Shown here one piece after another: positions 18,944 through 26,647 of a stretch of 64,000 nucleotides of DNA (the first letter of the stretch is position 1; each line of letters opens with the position of its first letter). Both the position numbers and the translations under genes were made by a program. This stretch comes from Gp6-AA40 sp963772955 (lineage in GTDB: Bacteria > Acidobacteriota > Vicinamibacteria > Vicinamibacterales > UBA2999). Below the pieces are notes generated by a model. It ran no database searches. It was not told the DNA's origin and saw nothing but the letters and a program-made list of their open reading frames with translations. The DNA is taken from positions 434,001 through 498,000 of the forward strand of contig CAVYZF010000011.1 in the NCBI GenBank assembly GCA_963772955.1, written 5' to 3'.

Positions 18944-19024
18944 AATGAACGGGCTTGAGCCAGCTTCGGAGAGTCCACTAATAAGCGTGAAAAGAGTCTG
19001 CCGAGCGGCGGACTTGTTAAGCGA

Positions 19025-20203
19025 ATGCAAGAGGATTCGCCTAATAACCACGGCCCGAATTGGCATGCATCGCGCTATGGGCCCGCACACGTGACGACTG
19101 ACACTGTTAACGTGAAAACCGTCGCCCCGTTTCCTACCAAGCAGGGGTCGGTGCCGCCCGCAGCGGCGCATGAGGACGCGACCCTCGAATTCGCCAGCGA
19201 GACCAAGGCGGCGGACGCCACGGCCCGTCCGGTCGTCATCAGGTTTGGCAAGCCGGCGATGCTCATCCTCGGCGTGGTTCTTGGGGTCGTCGCGCTCGCG
19301 GGAATCGCGGCGGCTCTCGCGCTTCGGGCACCCGCTTCTACAACGGGATCGCTGACGGTAGAGTCTGATCCCTCCGGTGCCGAGGTGCGGATAGACAACG
19401 CAGTCCGCGGAACGACGCCCTTGACGTTGACGCTGGCTGAGGGGCGCTACGCCATCCTGGTCCAGCGGGGCTCGAACACAAAACAGTTGAATGTCGAGGT
19501 GGCTGCGAACGCGGCTCGGTCGTACCACATCGCGTGGACTGAGGCTGCGCCCATCGCAGCGTCGATCCAGACAGGTAGTCTGTCTGTCACGAGTGATCCA
19601 GCGGGCAGCGCGGTGACCGTGGACGGAACGTCCCGAGGGAGGACGCCGCTCACGATTCGCGACCTTACACCAGGCCGGCACGAGGTCCTCGTCAAGGGCG
19701 CCGACACCACATACCAGCGGTCGGTGGAGGTCGAAGCCGGCGCGATGGCCTCGCTCGTCGTCGGCGGCGCACCCAGTGCGGCTCCATCGTGGGGCTGGAT
19801 CTCGCTGAAGATGCCCTTCCCAGTTCAGGTCCAGGAGGACGGACGAGTGGTTGGTACCAGCGAAATCGAGCGCATCATGCTGTCGCCGGGCAGCCACCAG
19901 CTCGATTTCGTGGCGGCTGAACTCGGCTTCCGGCAGAGTTCGGCGGTCAGAATATTGGCGGGACGCGAGGCCCCCGTCTCGCTTACAATTCCCCGAGTAG
20001 CCATGAACATCAACGCCCTGCCCTGGGCGGAAGTTTTCGTAGACGGCGCGCGTATAGGGGATACTCCTCTTGCCAACGTGATGCAACCGATTGGTGAGCA
20101 TGAGATCGTGTTCAGACACCCTCAATTTGGTGAGAAGCGACAGGTGGCTCGACTGACGCTGCGCGATTCAGTTCGCATCGCCGTGGACATGAGAACGAAA
20201 TGA
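19025..20203 (+). CDS. PEGA-domain membrane protein
   Basis: 392 residues. A hydrophilic N-terminus is followed by one transmembrane helix (about residues 77-98, AMLILGVVLGVVALAGIAAA). Then come at least three PEGA repeats: SLTVESDPSGAEVRIDN, SLSVTSDPAGSAVTVDG, and MNINALPWAEVFVDGARIG near the C-terminus, with a degenerate one between. PEGA domains are surface or periplasmic beta domains, often attached to kinases or secretion parts; no kinase is fused here. The stop overlaps the next gene by 4 bp (ATGA), so the two are co-translated and probably act together. The function is unknown. Confidence 0.82.
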   Translation: MQEDSPNNHGPNWHASRYGPAHVTTDTVNVKTVAPFPTKQGSVPPAAAHEDATLEFASETKAADATARPVVIRFGKPAMLILGVVLGVVALAGIAAALALRAPASTTGSLTVESDPSGAEVRIDNAVRGTTPLTLTLAEGRYAILVQRGSNTKQLNVEVAANAARSYHIAWTEAAPIAASIQTGSLSVTSDPAGSAVTVDGTSRGRTPLTIRDLTPGRHEVLVKGADTTYQRSVEVEAGAMASLVVGGAPSAAPSWGWISLKMPFPVQVQEDGRVVGTSEIERIMLSPGSHQLDFVAAELGFRQSSAVRILAGREAPVSLTIPRVAMNINALPWAEVFVDGARIGDTPLANVMQPIGEHEIVFRHPQFGEKRQVARLTLRDSVRIAVDMRTK

Positions 20204-21078
20204 CGGACAAGCTCCGCTGGCTAATCTGTGCCTGCGGCTGCTTGATTCTGGTCCTCTCGCTATCCAGCTCAGCCACGGCGCAAGCCACTGAAGTCGACTT
20301 CAAGGCCCTCTACGCCGCCGCCGAGTACGACAAGGCGCTCGAAGTCATCGCCTCCCTCGACAATCTGGAAGCCCACCAGTACAAGGCGCTCTGCCTGCTC
20401 GCACTCGGGCGGAGTGGCGATGCAAGCACAGCAATCGAGACGCTGGTGAACGCCTCACCGACGTTCATTCCCTCGTCTGAAGATGCGCCGCCGCGATTCG
20501 TGGAGTTGGTCACCAAGGTGCGCCAGAAGCTACTGCCGACGATCGCACGTCGTCTCTTCACAGAGGGACGCGATCTGTACAGCCAGAAGCAGAACGACGA
20601 AGCAGTGAAGCGGTTCTCGCTCGTGCTCACGCTGCTCAAGGATCCGGCATTCACCGACGCGAGCGCGAAACAGGATCTCGAGACGCTCGCGAGCGGGTTC
20701 AGCGATCTCGCCAAAGCGACCACGACACCCGTGAATGTTGTTTCAGCGGCCCCTCAACCCGTGGCGCCACCGGCAGCAGCGACGACCGCCGCCACCGCGG
20801 TGCCGCCCAAGGTCGTGCCACCCGTTGCGCTCGTGCAGACGGTTCCGCCGATGCCGACAGATATCGCGAGCCGCATCGGCTCGAAGCTGGTGCTGGTCGT
20901 GCAGATTGACGCCGCGGGCAGAGTGATCGCGGCAACGGTGAAGGAATCAGCGCACCCGCGCTACGACCGGCTCGTTGCGCTTGCAACGCGCGACTGGCGG
21001 TACACGCCGGCCACACTGAATGGCCTGGCGATCGCCTCAGAGCAGACCGTGACGATTCAGCCTCAGGGCAGGCGCTGA
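20200..21078 (+). CDS. Secreted protein with TPR-like region and TonB-C-like domain
   Basis: 292 residues with a signal peptide ending near ATAQ (residue 27). A helical region (about 30-170) resembles TPR units (YDKALEVIASLDN, LYSQKQNDEAVKRFS). A Pro/Ala/Val-rich linker (about 180-215) and a C-terminal domain (SKLVLVVQIDAAGRV, VALATRDWRYTPATLNG) follow, the latter typical of TonB C-terminal domains. It is coupled to the PEGA gene. There are no ExbB/ExbD genes nearby, so a role in envelope complexes seems more likely than TonB energy transfer. Its last 16 bp overlap the convergent end of lysS. Confidence 0.78.
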   Translation: MTDKLRWLICACGCLILVLSLSSSATAQATEVDFKALYAAAEYDKALEVIASLDNLEAHQYKALCLLALGRSGDASTAIETLVNASPTFIPSSEDAPPRFVELVTKVRQKLLPTIARRLFTEGRDLYSQKQNDEAVKRFSLVLTLLKDPAFTDASAKQDLETLASGFSDLAKATTTPVNVVSAAPQPVAPPAAATTAATAVPPKVVPPVALVQTVPPMPTDIASRIGSKLVLVVQIDAAGRVIAATVKESAHPRYDRLVALATRDWRYTPATLNGLAIASEQTVTIQPQGRR

Positions 21079-22598
21079 CCGCCTTCGCCAGGGCCACGGC
21101 GGTCGAGACGCATCAGCGGAAACAGAATCACATCACGAATCGACGGACTGTTGGTGAGCACCATGACCAGCCTGTCGATGCCGATCCCTTCCCCACCCGT
21201 CGGAGGCAGACCGTATTCGAGCGCGCGGATGTAGTCTTCGTCCATTCCGTGCGCTTCCTCATCGCCGCCCTTGCGCTCCACAAGCTGCTGCTCGAATCGT
21301 CGCCGCTGTTCCACCGGATCGTTGAGCTCGCTGAACGCGTTCGCGACTTCGAATCCCCCGATGTAGAGCTCGAACCGTTCCACCGTGTCGGGATCATCGT
21401 TCCTCTGCTTCGACAGAGGAGAGACCTCGGTCGGGAAGTCGTAGACGAACACCGGCTGAATCAGAGCGGCCTCGCAGAGCGCCTCGAAGATCGATGCCGT
21501 AATCTTGCCTGCCCCATTTGAAGGTGTGACCTCGACGCCGAGCCGCGCAGCCAGCGCGGCGGCCGAGTCACGCGAGCGCAACTCGGATGCGGCGACGTCA
21601 ACACCAAGGCGGCGCCCTGCGGCCTCGCGCGCCGCTTCCCTCAGCGACAGACGACGGAATGGCGGCGTGAGGGAGATCGTGTGCTCGCCGAATGTCACCT
21701 GGTCGGTGCCCGTCGCGGTCACGGCGACCTGATGCAGCATCTCCTCGGTCAGCGTCATCAGATCGTCGTAGTCGGCGTAGCTCCAGTAGAACTCCAGCAT
21801 CGTGAACTCGGGGTTGTGCTGCGTGGAGATCCCCTCGTTGCGGAAGTTCCGGTTGATCTCGAACACCTTGTCGATGCCGCCCACGACGAGCCGCTTCAAA
21901 TAGAGTTCGGGCGCAACGCGCATGTAGAGCGGCATGTCGAGCGCGTTGTGATGCGTGACGAACGGGCGCGCCAGCGCGCCGCCCGCCATCGCCTGCATCA
22001 TCGGTGTCTCGACCTCGAGGAAGCCGCGCGCGATCAGAAACTCGCGAATCGACGCGACGACACGGCTGCGAACCTCGAAGACGCGTCGCGAATCCGGGTT
22101 GACGATCAGATCGAGATAGCGCTGCCGATAGCGTGTCTCGACGTCCTGGAGGCCGTGCCACTTCTCCGGTAGTGGCAGCAGACACTTCGCGAGGAATTGC
22201 ATCGCCGACACATGGACGCTGAACTCATTCGTCTTCGTCCGAAAGAGGTAGCCTTCGACACCGACCCAGTCACCAAGATCGAGGAGCCTGAAGATGCTGA
22301 AGTCGAGCGCGGGCACCGAATCCTGCCGCACGTAGACCTGGACTCGTTCACGCCCGTCCGAGAGCTGCAGGAATCCGGCCTTGCCGAATGTACGGATGGC
22401 AAGGATGCGGCCGGCGATGCGTGTGGTGACCTTCGCCGCCCCAAGCTCCTCGCTCGTCTTCGCGCCGTGCTCGGAGACGAGCTGGCTGATTGGCGTCGTA
22501 CCCTCAAAGCGCCTGGGATAGGGGTCGACACCGAGCTGCTTCAGCGCCTCGAGGTTCGCGCGGCGCTGGACGACCTGATCGGATTCCTCTGTGCTCAT
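21063..22598 (-). CDS. lysS: Lysyl-tRNA synthetase (class II)
   Basis: 511 residues. The N-terminal OB-fold anticodon-binding domain (about 55-160, TRIAGRILAIRTFGKAGFLQL) precedes the class II catalytic core: motif 1 around GFLEVETPMMQ, motif 2 around FRNEGISTQHNPEFTMLEFY, and motif 3 around GIGIDRLVM. It charges tRNA-Lys. The start overlaps nusB by 4 bp, making ribH-nusB-lysS one operon. The 3' end overlaps the convergent TonB-C-like gene by 16 bp, so antisense interference is possible. Confidence 0.97.
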   Translation of the reverse strand: MSTEESDQVVQRRANLEALKQLGVDPYPRRFEGTTPISQLVSEHGAKTSEELGAAKVTTRIAGRILAIRTFGKAGFLQLSDGRERVQVYVRQDSVPALDFSIFRLLDLGDWVGVEGYLFRTKTNEFSVHVSAMQFLAKCLLPLPEKWHGLQDVETRYRQRYLDLIVNPDSRRVFEVRSRVVASIREFLIARGFLEVETPMMQAMAGGALARPFVTHHNALDMPLYMRVAPELYLKRLVVGGIDKVFEINRNFRNEGISTQHNPEFTMLEFYWSYADYDDLMTLTEEMLHQVAVTATGTDQVTFGEHTISLTPPFRRLSLREAAREAAGRRLGVDVAASELRSRDSAAALAARLGVEVTPSNGAGKITASIFEALCEAALIQPVFVYDFPTEVSPLSKQRNDDPDTVERFELYIGGFEVANAFSELNDPVEQRRRFEQQLVERKGGDEEAHGMDEDYIRALEYGLPPTGGEGIGIDRLVMVLTNSPSIRDVILFPLMRLDRRGPGEGGQRLP

Positions 22599-23059
22599 TC
22601 GCGACTGAGTGTTCGGCGGACCGCGTCGAGTATGCCGTTGATGAAACGCACCGACTCATCGGCGCTGAACGTGCGCCCGAGTTCCAGTGCCTCGTTGATG
22701 ACAACCTTCCCCGGCGTCTCGGGTTCGTAAAGAAACTCGTAGACGCCAAGCCGCAAGATCAGCCTGTCCATCACGTTCATTCGCTCCACGCGCCAGTGCT
22801 CGGCCGCTTCGGCGATCAGTGGATCGAGCCGCGCGGCGTGCGCGGCCACACCAGTCGCGAGCAACGTCGCAAACGAGCGGACGCTCTCGCGTGGCGGTGC
22901 ACCAGCGGGTCCGCCAGTCCAGAAGGTCTGGCAGACCTCGTCAATCGGGACGCGGCCGACCTCCCACTGGTAGAGCATCTGCAACGCGACTTCGCGAGCG
23001 CGATGTCTCGAGTCCGTGCCCATCTGCGCGACCGGTGGTCGTTCGGTATCCGCCATCAT
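22595..23059 (-). CDS. nusB: Transcription antitermination protein NusB
   Basis: 154 residues of the all-helical NusB fold: SRHRAREVALQMLYQWEVG at the N-terminus and the conserved C-terminal block PGKVVINEALELGRTFSADESVRFINGILD. NusB binds boxA RNA with NusE to antiterminate rRNA transcription. I start at ATG 23059, whose ATGA overlaps the ribH stop; ATG 23056 is equally possible. The ribH-nusB order is widely conserved. The open frame extends upstream inside ribH, but that part is a shadow. Confidence 0.93.
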   Translation of the reverse strand: MMADTERPPVAQMGTDSRHRAREVALQMLYQWEVGRVPIDEVCQTFWTGGPAGAPPRESVRSFATLLATGVAAHAARLDPLIAEAAEHWRVERMNVMDRLILRLGVYEFLYEPETPGKVVINEALELGRTFSADESVRFINGILDAVRRTLSRE

Positions 23060-23532
23060 GCCTGACCGAGCCCTGCGATCGCCTCGACGATCGTGGCCAT
23101 CTCCACGGCGGCAAGCGCCGCCTCGCGTCCCTTGTTGTCCGGTCCATCTGCCGCGCGCGCCGCGGCCTGTTCTTCGGTCAGCGTGGTGAGCACGCCGAAT
23201 GTCACTGGCACTCCTGTGTCCGCGCTCACCGCCATGATGCCGTGCGACACCGACTCCGAGATGTACTCGAAGTGCATCGTGTCCCCTTTGATGAGACACC
23301 CGAGGCAGACGACGGCGTCGAAGCGCTCGGTCATGATCAGGTGGCGCGCCGCGAGCGGAATCTCGAACGCGCCCGGCACTCGAACGATCGTCACGTCGGC
23401 GTCGCCCACGCCGCACTCCGAGAGCCCCGCACGTGCGCCGCGCAGCAGACCCTCGGCGAACTCTCTATTGAAACTCGACACGACAATGGCGAAACGGCGA
23501 CCGCTGGCCTGGCGCGAGCCGTGCAGCTCCAT
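23056..23532 (-). CDS. ribH: 6,7-dimethyl-8-ribityllumazine synthase
   Basis: 158 residues, normal length. Family blocks are FAIVVSSFNREFAEGLL, VPGAFEIPLAARHL, CLGCLIKGDTMHFEYISE (substrate and phosphate binding) and the C-terminal PDNKGREAALAAVEMA. The enzyme makes lumazine, the direct precursor of riboflavin, as an icosahedral or pentameric assembly. Other rib genes are absent. It leads the ribH-nusB-lysS group; 67 bp separate it from the upstream VanZ-like gene. Confidence 0.95.
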   Translation of the reverse strand: MELHGSRQASGRRFAIVVSSFNREFAEGLLRGARAGLSECGVGDADVTIVRVPGAFEIPLAARHLIMTERFDAVVCLGCLIKGDTMHFEYISESVSHGIMAVSADTGVPVTFGVLTTLTEEQAAARAADGPDNKGREAALAAVEMATIVEAIAGLGQA

Positions 23533-23599
23533 GGCGACGACAGTTCACCGTGCCGGCGTCCGGCTGACGTCCGGATCCGAAGAAGGAAGGTCGAGGCGT

Positions 23600-23995
23600 T
23601 CAAACATCAGAGCGAGCAGCAATGATACCCCACAGCCAGCAGACGCCGATGCCGATAAGCGCGCCGCTGACGTCCGCGAACCAGTCTCGGACATCCGCCG
23701 ATCGTTCGGGCACGAACCATTGATGAAGCTCATCGAAGGCGCCGTATGCGGCAGCTATTGCGACCGCGAGCAGCGCAACCCGCAACACGACTCGACGCGG
23801 GAAGCCTCCGCTAACCGCCCGCACACAGAGGAATGCCAGTCCCGCATACGCCATGGAGTGGCCCGTCGTATCGGAGACCTGCTCGGGGAGCGGCGGACTC
23901 GACAATCCCGACACAAAGAAAATCGCCGACATGTAGGCGACGACGGGCGCCCACAGCGAGAGGGGATGGGCTCGACTCGTTTGATTTTCCGGCAC
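23600..23995 (-). CDS. VanZ-like membrane protein
   Basis: 131 residues, starting with GTG at 23995. Four hydrophobic segments are visible (about 14-30, 47-62, 70-87 and 108-126). The sequence DELHQWFVPERSADVRDWFADVSGALIG is the hallmark of VanZ-like proteins (DExxQ...R..s..D...n..G). Family members include the teicoplanin-resistance protein VanZ, but most are of unknown function, and no resistance genes are nearby. It follows three other small membrane proteins with gaps or overlaps under 10 bp. Confidence 0.83.
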   Translation of the reverse strand: MPENQTSRAHPLSLWAPVVAYMSAIFFVSGLSSPPLPEQVSDTTGHSMAYAGLAFLCVRAVSGGFPRRVVLRVALLAVAIAAAYGAFDELHQWFVPERSADVRDWFADVSGALIGIGVCWLWGIIAARSDV

Positions 23996-24001
23996 CGGTG
24001 A

Positions 24002-24175
24002 CTACAGGGGAAGCGGGTACAACAACCAGCCGATCAGGATGCCGGCACCCATGAACCCGCCGAACAGGCGAGCGCCAAACGTGATCTGCTCTTTGGGGTC
24101 GTCTCGCGTGAGCACCGCAAACACCACGGAGACGAACAGCGAAAACACGATCATGAGACCGAGGTGACTGGTCAC
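24002..24175 (-). CDS. Small two-helix membrane protein
   Basis: 57 residues, starting with GTG at 24175, whose GTGA overlaps the stop of the upstream gene. Two hydrophobic helices (about residues 6-21 and 38-54) flank a short polar loop, TRDDPKEQITFGARLFGG. I do not recognise the family. Tight coupling on both sides (4-bp overlap upstream, 6 bp to the VanZ-like gene) and a clean two-helix pattern argue that it is real. The frame is open further upstream, but that region is antisense-like and arginine-rich. Confidence 0.65.
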   Translation of the reverse strand: MTSHLGLMIVFSLFVSVVFAVLTRDDPKEQITFGARLFGGFMGAGILIGWLLYPLPL

Positions 24176-24528
24176 TTGCGCCCCTTGGCGATGTCGAACA
24201 CGTCGAGCACGACCAGCATGTTGAGCAGACCGGCGGCGATGATGAACGTGTTGCCGTACTCGTACGTGATCACGACCACGTCGCCTCTGCCGATGCCCAT
24301 CAGGCGGGCAATGAAGTACGGACAGCCGATACCGAGATCCGCAATGGCCGCGAGCACGACCAGCGGCTGCGTCATGTCGAACGGAAACAGGCGGCCTTCG
24401 AGCCACAGCCCGAACGCAAACATCAGCGTGAGCGCGACGAGGAACACGATGCCCTTCTGACGCCTGCCAAGCCACAGGTGCCCCGCTCCCGGCACGAACC
24501 AGGCAACGGCACAGAGCAAATAGGTCAT
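24172..24528 (-). CDS. Small membrane protein, TM2/DUF6677-like
   Basis: 118 residues starting at ATG 24528, overlapping the DUF2085 stop by 4 bp. The N-terminus WFVPGAGHLWLGRRQKGIVFL resembles TM2-type proteins (G.hh.Y.G....G). Further hydrophobic stretches lie at about 56-70 and 92-108. It may belong to DUF6677; I am not certain of that number. No function is known. Confidence 0.72.
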   Translation of the reverse strand: MTYLLCAVAWFVPGAGHLWLGRRQKGIVFLVALTLMFAFGLWLEGRLFPFDMTQPLVVLAAIADLGIGCPYFIARLMGIGRGDVVVITYEYGNTFIIAAGLLNMLVVLDVFDIAKGRK

Positions 24529-25010
24529 TGAGGAGGCTTGGGTACGGTCGGCCGCCGCGGCACGCATTCGTCGTAGTGTACCGTAGCCAGCGCGCTCGTC
24601 ACCACGAGCGCAATCATGGCGCCGAGCGTCACACCCGCCAGGGCGCGCGTGACGTTCGAGGGATACCAGATTCGGGCAATTTCCAGCACTACTGTGAAGA
24701 GTGTGGGACTCGCCGCCGCGACGGCGAGTCGTCTCGCTGTCACTGATGCGAGTGAAACGGGGCGCCGCCCTGAGGTCGCACGCATCCACACGGCGCCCGC
24801 ACCCACTGATGCGCCGAGATAGATTCCCAGACAACGGGCGCACACCGGCAGCTGAAAGCCAGCGAGGTGAAAGGAGCGCTCGGGAACTTGATGGCAGACA
24901 AACGATCCGATGCCGTAGACCATCGCCCCCGCCCATCCAGGCAGGAGAGGAGCTGCAATCAGAGCGGCAACCCAACCCGTGGCGAGCACCACTGCAGCGA
25001 CAGCGATCAC
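24525..25010 (-). CDS. DUF2085 membrane protein
   Basis: 161 residues, GTG start at 25010. The signature CHQVPERSFHLAGFQLPVCARCLGIYLG (about residues 39-66, given here only by its Cys/His pattern CHQ..ERSFH...CARC.GIY) identifies DUF2085, a multi-helix membrane family of unknown function with possible metal ligands. Three or four hydrophobic helices follow. A TATCAT box lies 6 nt before the GTG, suggesting a leaderless transcript that starts the operon running through lysS. Confidence 0.85.
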   Translation of the reverse strand: MIAVAAVVLATGWVAALIAAPLLPGWAGAMVYGIGSFVCHQVPERSFHLAGFQLPVCARCLGIYLGASVGAGAVWMRATSGRRPVSLASVTARRLAVAAASPTLFTVVLEIARIWYPSNVTRALAGVTLGAMIALVVTSALATVHYDECVPRRPTVPKPPQ

Positions 25011-25016
25011 GAGGGA

Positions 25017-25022
25017 ATGATA
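25017..25022 (-). promoter_or_regulatory. -10 box directly before the DUF2085 gene
   Basis: TATCAT on the minus strand, 6 nt from GTG 25010. This spacing puts the expected transcription start at the start codon. No -35 match is visible. Confidence 0.4.
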
Positions 25023-25060
25023 GAGCGATTTCGACTACACTCTTTCGCGACGGAGGCGGA

Positions 25061-25432
25061 ATGAACCGGCGAGTGTTGTTGGCGACCGCACTGGGTGCAT
25101 TGCTCGGATCGACGCGAAAGCTGTTGGCGCATCACTCGACCGCCATGTACGACATGGCAAACCCGGTCACGGTCACAGGCTCCGTGAAACGCTTCGAGTG
25201 GACCAACCCTCATGCGTTCATCTTCCTGGAGGTCAAGGACGAGAAGCGCGGTTCAGTCGAGTGGGAGATCGAGCTCATGAGCCTCAACCACCTGCGCTCG
25301 TACGGGTGGATGCGCACGACGGTCAAACAGGGCGACATGATCAGCGCCACTGGTGGCGCCGCCAAGAGTGGCGCTCCGTCGATGATCAGCGCCGTGATCG
25401 AGCTGCCAGACGGTCGGAAGATTCGCTCGTAG
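25061..25432 (+). CDS. DUF6152 secreted protein
   Basis: 123 residues, with GGAGGCGGA right before ATG 25061. A signal sequence with a twin-arginine-like start (NRRVLLATALGALLG) ends before AHHS. The mature part has the family pattern AHHS...Y, then VTVTGSVKRFEWTNPHAFIFLEV. A second member is encoded at 53636-54058. The family is secreted and common in acidobacteria; the function is unknown. It is followed 12 bp later by a secreted Ig-like protein and probably co-transcribed with it. Confidence 0.8.
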   Translation: MNRRVLLATALGALLGSTRKLLAHHSTAMYDMANPVTVTGSVKRFEWTNPHAFIFLEVKDEKRGSVEWEIELMSLNHLRSYGWMRTTVKQGDMISATGGAAKSGAPSMISAVIELPDGRKIRS

Positions 25433-25444
25433 TCCGGAGGACGC

Positions 25445-26527
25445 ATGCTTCCGCATCGGGATCTCACAGTTTGCATCCTCGCGATAGCCGCTGCACTGTC
25501 GATGGCCGTGGCTACGGTCGCTGCGCAGCAGCAGCCGCAGCAACCAGGAGCGAGACCGCCGCAGGCACCACCGCGCTCGCCCTACCAGGAAGCCGGTCAA
25601 CTGCCCGCCCGCATCATGTCGTTCACGGCCGAACCGCCGTCGATCAAGCCGGGCGAGTCGGTCACGCTGAAGTGGGCGGTCGAGAACCCTCGAACGACGA
25701 CCATCGAGCCAGCGGTTGGGCGCGCGGTTCCGTCGGGCGAACTCAAGCTGACACCTGCAGCCACGACGACCTACACGTTGACGGTCACCGGAGTGAACGG
25801 CACGTTGACGAAGACGGCGACCGTGACCGTTGCCGGCACGCAACCGGTTGCGGCGAGCAACGAGTCGGCTCCCCTCACGTCCCGGCCAGTGCCGCGCACA
25901 GCCGAAGGCAAACCAGATCTCACGGGCGTCTACGGCTATGGTGTCGGTGCAGGACGCGGAGCGCCGCCGCCAGCCGCAGCGCCGGGCGAGCTCCCGAGGA
26001 CGCCCACTCTCAAGCCTGGAGCTGAGAAGTACCGGGTGCAACGCGGACCTGAAGACACGGGCCTCTACTCCACCTGCGCACCTCCTGGAGTACCGCAGAC
26101 GTTCTTCGTGCCCTATTACGTGCAGTTCATTCAGTCGCCGAAGTACTTCGTGATCCTGCACGAGTACCTGCACCTTTACCGAGTCATTCCGCTCGACGGA
26201 TCGCCGCACCCGCCCGACCCGGACCCGTTCTGGATGGGGCACTCCACAGGCAGATGGGAGGGCGACACGCTCGTCGTCGATTCGATCGGGTTCAAGGAGA
26301 GCGAGATCAACGGCTATCGCACGACGGAGTCGCTGCACGTGGTCGAACGCTTCAAGCGCCCGAATCTCGGAACGCTCGAATACGAAGCCGTCATCGAGGA
26401 TCCCAACGTGTTCGCAGGACCGTGGCTGATCACGCGATCGTTCCCACTCCTCCCGGAGCACAATCGCGTGGACGAGTTCTTCTGCGAAAACAACCGGGAT
26501 TACAAGCCATTGTTCGGAGGCAAGTAG
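25445..26527 (+). CDS. Secreted protein with Ig-like domain and conserved C-terminal region
   Basis: 360 residues, with a GGAGG 6 nt before the ATG. A signal peptide (to about residue 28, TVAAQQ), a Gln/Pro-rich stretch and an Ig-like beta domain (about 54-130: IMSFTAEPPSIKPGESVTL, TTYTLTVTGVNGT) are followed by a C-terminal half with blocks such as DLTGVYGYG and GHSTGRWEGDTLVVDS. I know the latter only as a motif of uncharacterised acidobacterial exoproteins. The pairing with DUF6152 looks like a functional unit. Word repeats start on the base after its stop. Confidence 0.72.
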   Translation: MLPHRDLTVCILAIAAALSMAVATVAAQQQPQQPGARPPQAPPRSPYQEAGQLPARIMSFTAEPPSIKPGESVTLKWAVENPRTTTIEPAVGRAVPSGELKLTPAATTTYTLTVTGVNGTLTKTATVTVAGTQPVAASNESAPLTSRPVPRTAEGKPDLTGVYGYGVGAGRGAPPPAAAPGELPRTPTLKPGAEKYRVQRGPEDTGLYSTCAPPGVPQTFFVPYYVQFIQSPKYFVILHEYLHLYRVIPLDGSPHPPDPDPFWMGHSTGRWEGDTLVVDSIGFKESEINGYRTTESLHVVERFKRPNLGTLEYEAVIEDPNVFAGPWLITRSFPLLPEHNRVDEFFCENNRDYKPLFGGK

Positions 26528-26635
26528 TTCCCGGTTCCATGTTCCGGTTCCGGGTTCGTGTTCAGGTCCGGTCGCGGTTCAAGTGGAACCCAGAACACGA
26601 ACGTGGAACACGGAACCTGGAACACGGAACGGCAT
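26528..26635. repeat. Inverted word repeat (GGTTCC / GGAACC, GTGTTC / GAACAC)
   Basis: The left arm 26528-26560 (CCGGTTCCATGTTCCGGTTCC words) and right arm 26592-26630 (GAACACGAACGTGGAACACGG words) are complementary. The array begins on the base after the TAG stop at 26525-26527 and ends shortly before the guaB-like ATG at 26648. Confidence 0.8.
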
Positions 26636-26647
26636 TATCCCATTCGT

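Noticed and set aside
18941..18946. TATAAT upstream of the PEGA gene as a full sigma-70 promoter
   Set aside because: No acceptable -35 at 16-18 bp, and the box lies in the duplicated lolC start region, so its role is unclear.
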